From: an uncultured Oscillospiraceae bacterium
GTDB taxonomy: Bacteria > Bacillota > Clostridia > Oscillospirales > Oscillospiraceae
Direction of reading: 5' to 3'
Assembly: GCA_934589145.1 (NCBI GenBank)
Contig: CAKTNW010000076.1
Coordinates: 1-5,320, forward strand
DNA: 5,320 nucleotides
The notes under the pieces are model-generated. The model did not search any database, was not told the DNA's origin, and saw only the letters and a program-made list of their open reading frames with translations. The position numbers and the translations under genes are program-made. Positions 4,490-5,320 of the stretch are shown here, piece after piece. Within the stretch, counting starts at the first letter, position 1. Each line of letters opens with the position of its first letter.

Positions 4490-5320
4490 TTACAGCCACG
4501 CGCTCATGACGCCGGCCACCAGCACGGAGGTGATGGACACGGTGACCATACCGGCCACCAGCATCTTGGGCATGATCTGGGCGTTGATGGCGGCCTTCTC
4601 CTCGGCTGTAGTGCCGGTGGACTCGGAGACCTCGTTGGAGATGATGACGGTGCCGGGGAAGCCGAACAGGCAGGAGCTGCCGATGGCCATGGACATCTGC
4701 CAGCTGTAGCCGAAGATCTTGCCCACCAGGATGGACACCACGGAGAAGGCGATGGTACCGATGACCACGCACACCAGCAGGGGGACGACCATGCTGCCCA
4801 CCATCTCGGGGGTAGCGGAGGCCAGGTTGGTGAAGATGGACAGGGTGATGATGGGCATCACGATACCGGTGGCGTGGGCCTTGCCCAGCGCGTCCTCATC
4901 CAGGAAGCCCAGCTCCTTGCAGAGCACACCGAAGATCAGGCACCACACCAGCTTGTTGACGGCGTCGTGGAACAGGCTGGACACCCACACGGACAGCAGA
5001 GCCACCAGAATGACCTTGGCGATGATGGCGTTGGGGGTGTTGTACTTGTCAGGCAGGGCGGGGATCAGCTTCTTGCGGCCCGCGGCGGCAGCCTGCGCGG
5101 CTCCGGCGGAGACGTCCACCCTCAGCTCACCGGCGTCAAGCTGCGCCTTGATGCGCTTTGCCTCGCTCTTCAGGCACAGGGAGGCCACGGGGTAACCCAC
5201 GAAGCCCTGGGCGCACATGACCAGCGTGGCGAACACCGCCAGGTCGGGGAGGTTTGCCTTGTTGGCCATGTCCTGCATGGTCAGCGTGGCCACCACGCCG
5301 CCGGACAGGATGGGCGCGCC
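4490..5320 (-). CDS. Polytopic membrane protein, probable ion-coupled transporter; N-terminus beyond the right edge
   Basis: The visible C-terminal 276 residues run from the right edge (GAPILSGGVVATLTMQDMAN) to TAA at 4490. An internal GTG at 5296 could be read as a start, but the frame stays open to the edge with coding-like sequence and no Shine-Dalgarno site there, so the gene is partial. Predicted hydrophobic segments lie at about 26-50, 98-118, 122-140, 151-169, 175-199, 209-228 and 250-275 of the visible part. A charged, alanine-rich loop (52-95) lies between the first two. Glycine-rich patches, SGGVVATLT and SSCLFGFPGTVIISNE (215-230), resemble substrate- or ion-binding loops of secondary carriers such as the glutamate/sodium or 2-hydroxycarboxylate symporter types. 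The resemblance is too weak to name a family. Its place directly upstream of an M20 amidohydrolase suggests it imports that enzyme's substrate. Confidence 0.8.
   Translation of the reverse strand, partial: GAPILSGGVVATLTMQDMANKANLPDLAVFATLVMCAQGFVGYPVASLCLKSEAKRIKAQLDAGELRVDVSAGAAQAAAAGRKKLIPALPDKYNTPNAIIAKVILVALLSVWVSSLFHDAVNKLVWCLIFGVLCKELGFLDEDALGKAHATGIVMPIITLSIFTNLASATPEMVGSMVVPLLVCVVIGTIAFSVVSILVGKIFGYSWQMSMAIGSSCLFGFPGTVIISNEVSESTGTTAEEKAAINAQIMPKMLVAGMVTVSITSVLVAGVMSAWL

Noticed and set aside
5294..5296. GTG as a start for the right-edge membrane protein
   Set aside because: The reading frame continues upstream to the window edge with coherent sequence (GAPILSGG), and there is no Shine-Dalgarno site before the GTG. 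The true start is outside the window.

Overview
The window looks like chromosomal DNA from a GC-rich member of the Clostridia, most likely Oscillospirales (the Oscillibacter/Flavonifractor/Lawsonibacter kind). This is an inference. It rests on strong AAAGGAGG-type Shine-Dalgarno sites, near-consensus sigma-A promoters in short AT-rich gaps, GC-rich coding sequence, and the gene types present. No rRNA, tRNA, CRISPR array, insertion sequence or phage gene is visible.

Layout from left to right: (1) the N-terminal 230 residues of an HD-domain protein on the minus strand, cut by the left edge, with its own near-perfect promoter and a small leader hairpin; (2) a gap of about 240 bp holding that promoter and a palindromic, repeat-like extragenic segment; (3) a LysR-type regulator gene on the minus strand; (4) a compact divergent control region with two overlapping face-to-face promoters and two dyads placed where LysR-type regulators usually bind; (5) a plus-strand unit of a 72-residue membrane protein and an EamA/DMT-family exporter, separated by a perfect 10-bp hairpin; (6) a perfect 20-bp inverted repeat acting as a bidirectional terminator; (7) a minus-strand pair, an M20-family amidohydrolase preceded by an ion-coupled-transporter-like membrane protein cut by the right edge.

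How the genes probably work together: the LysR-type protein most likely controls the divergent small-protein/DMT unit and its own gene. The dyad TTTGTTG-N9-CAACAAA is centred about 65 bp upstream of the predicted plus-strand start, the usual recognition-site position for this family. The membrane protein and amidohydrolase form a transporter/hydrolase pair that could import and cleave an acylated or peptide-linked amino acid, but the substrate is not readable from sequence. I found no clear evidence of a wholly new system. The points most worth a second look are the regulatory architecture, the small membrane protein tied to the exporter, and the transporter whose family I cannot name.
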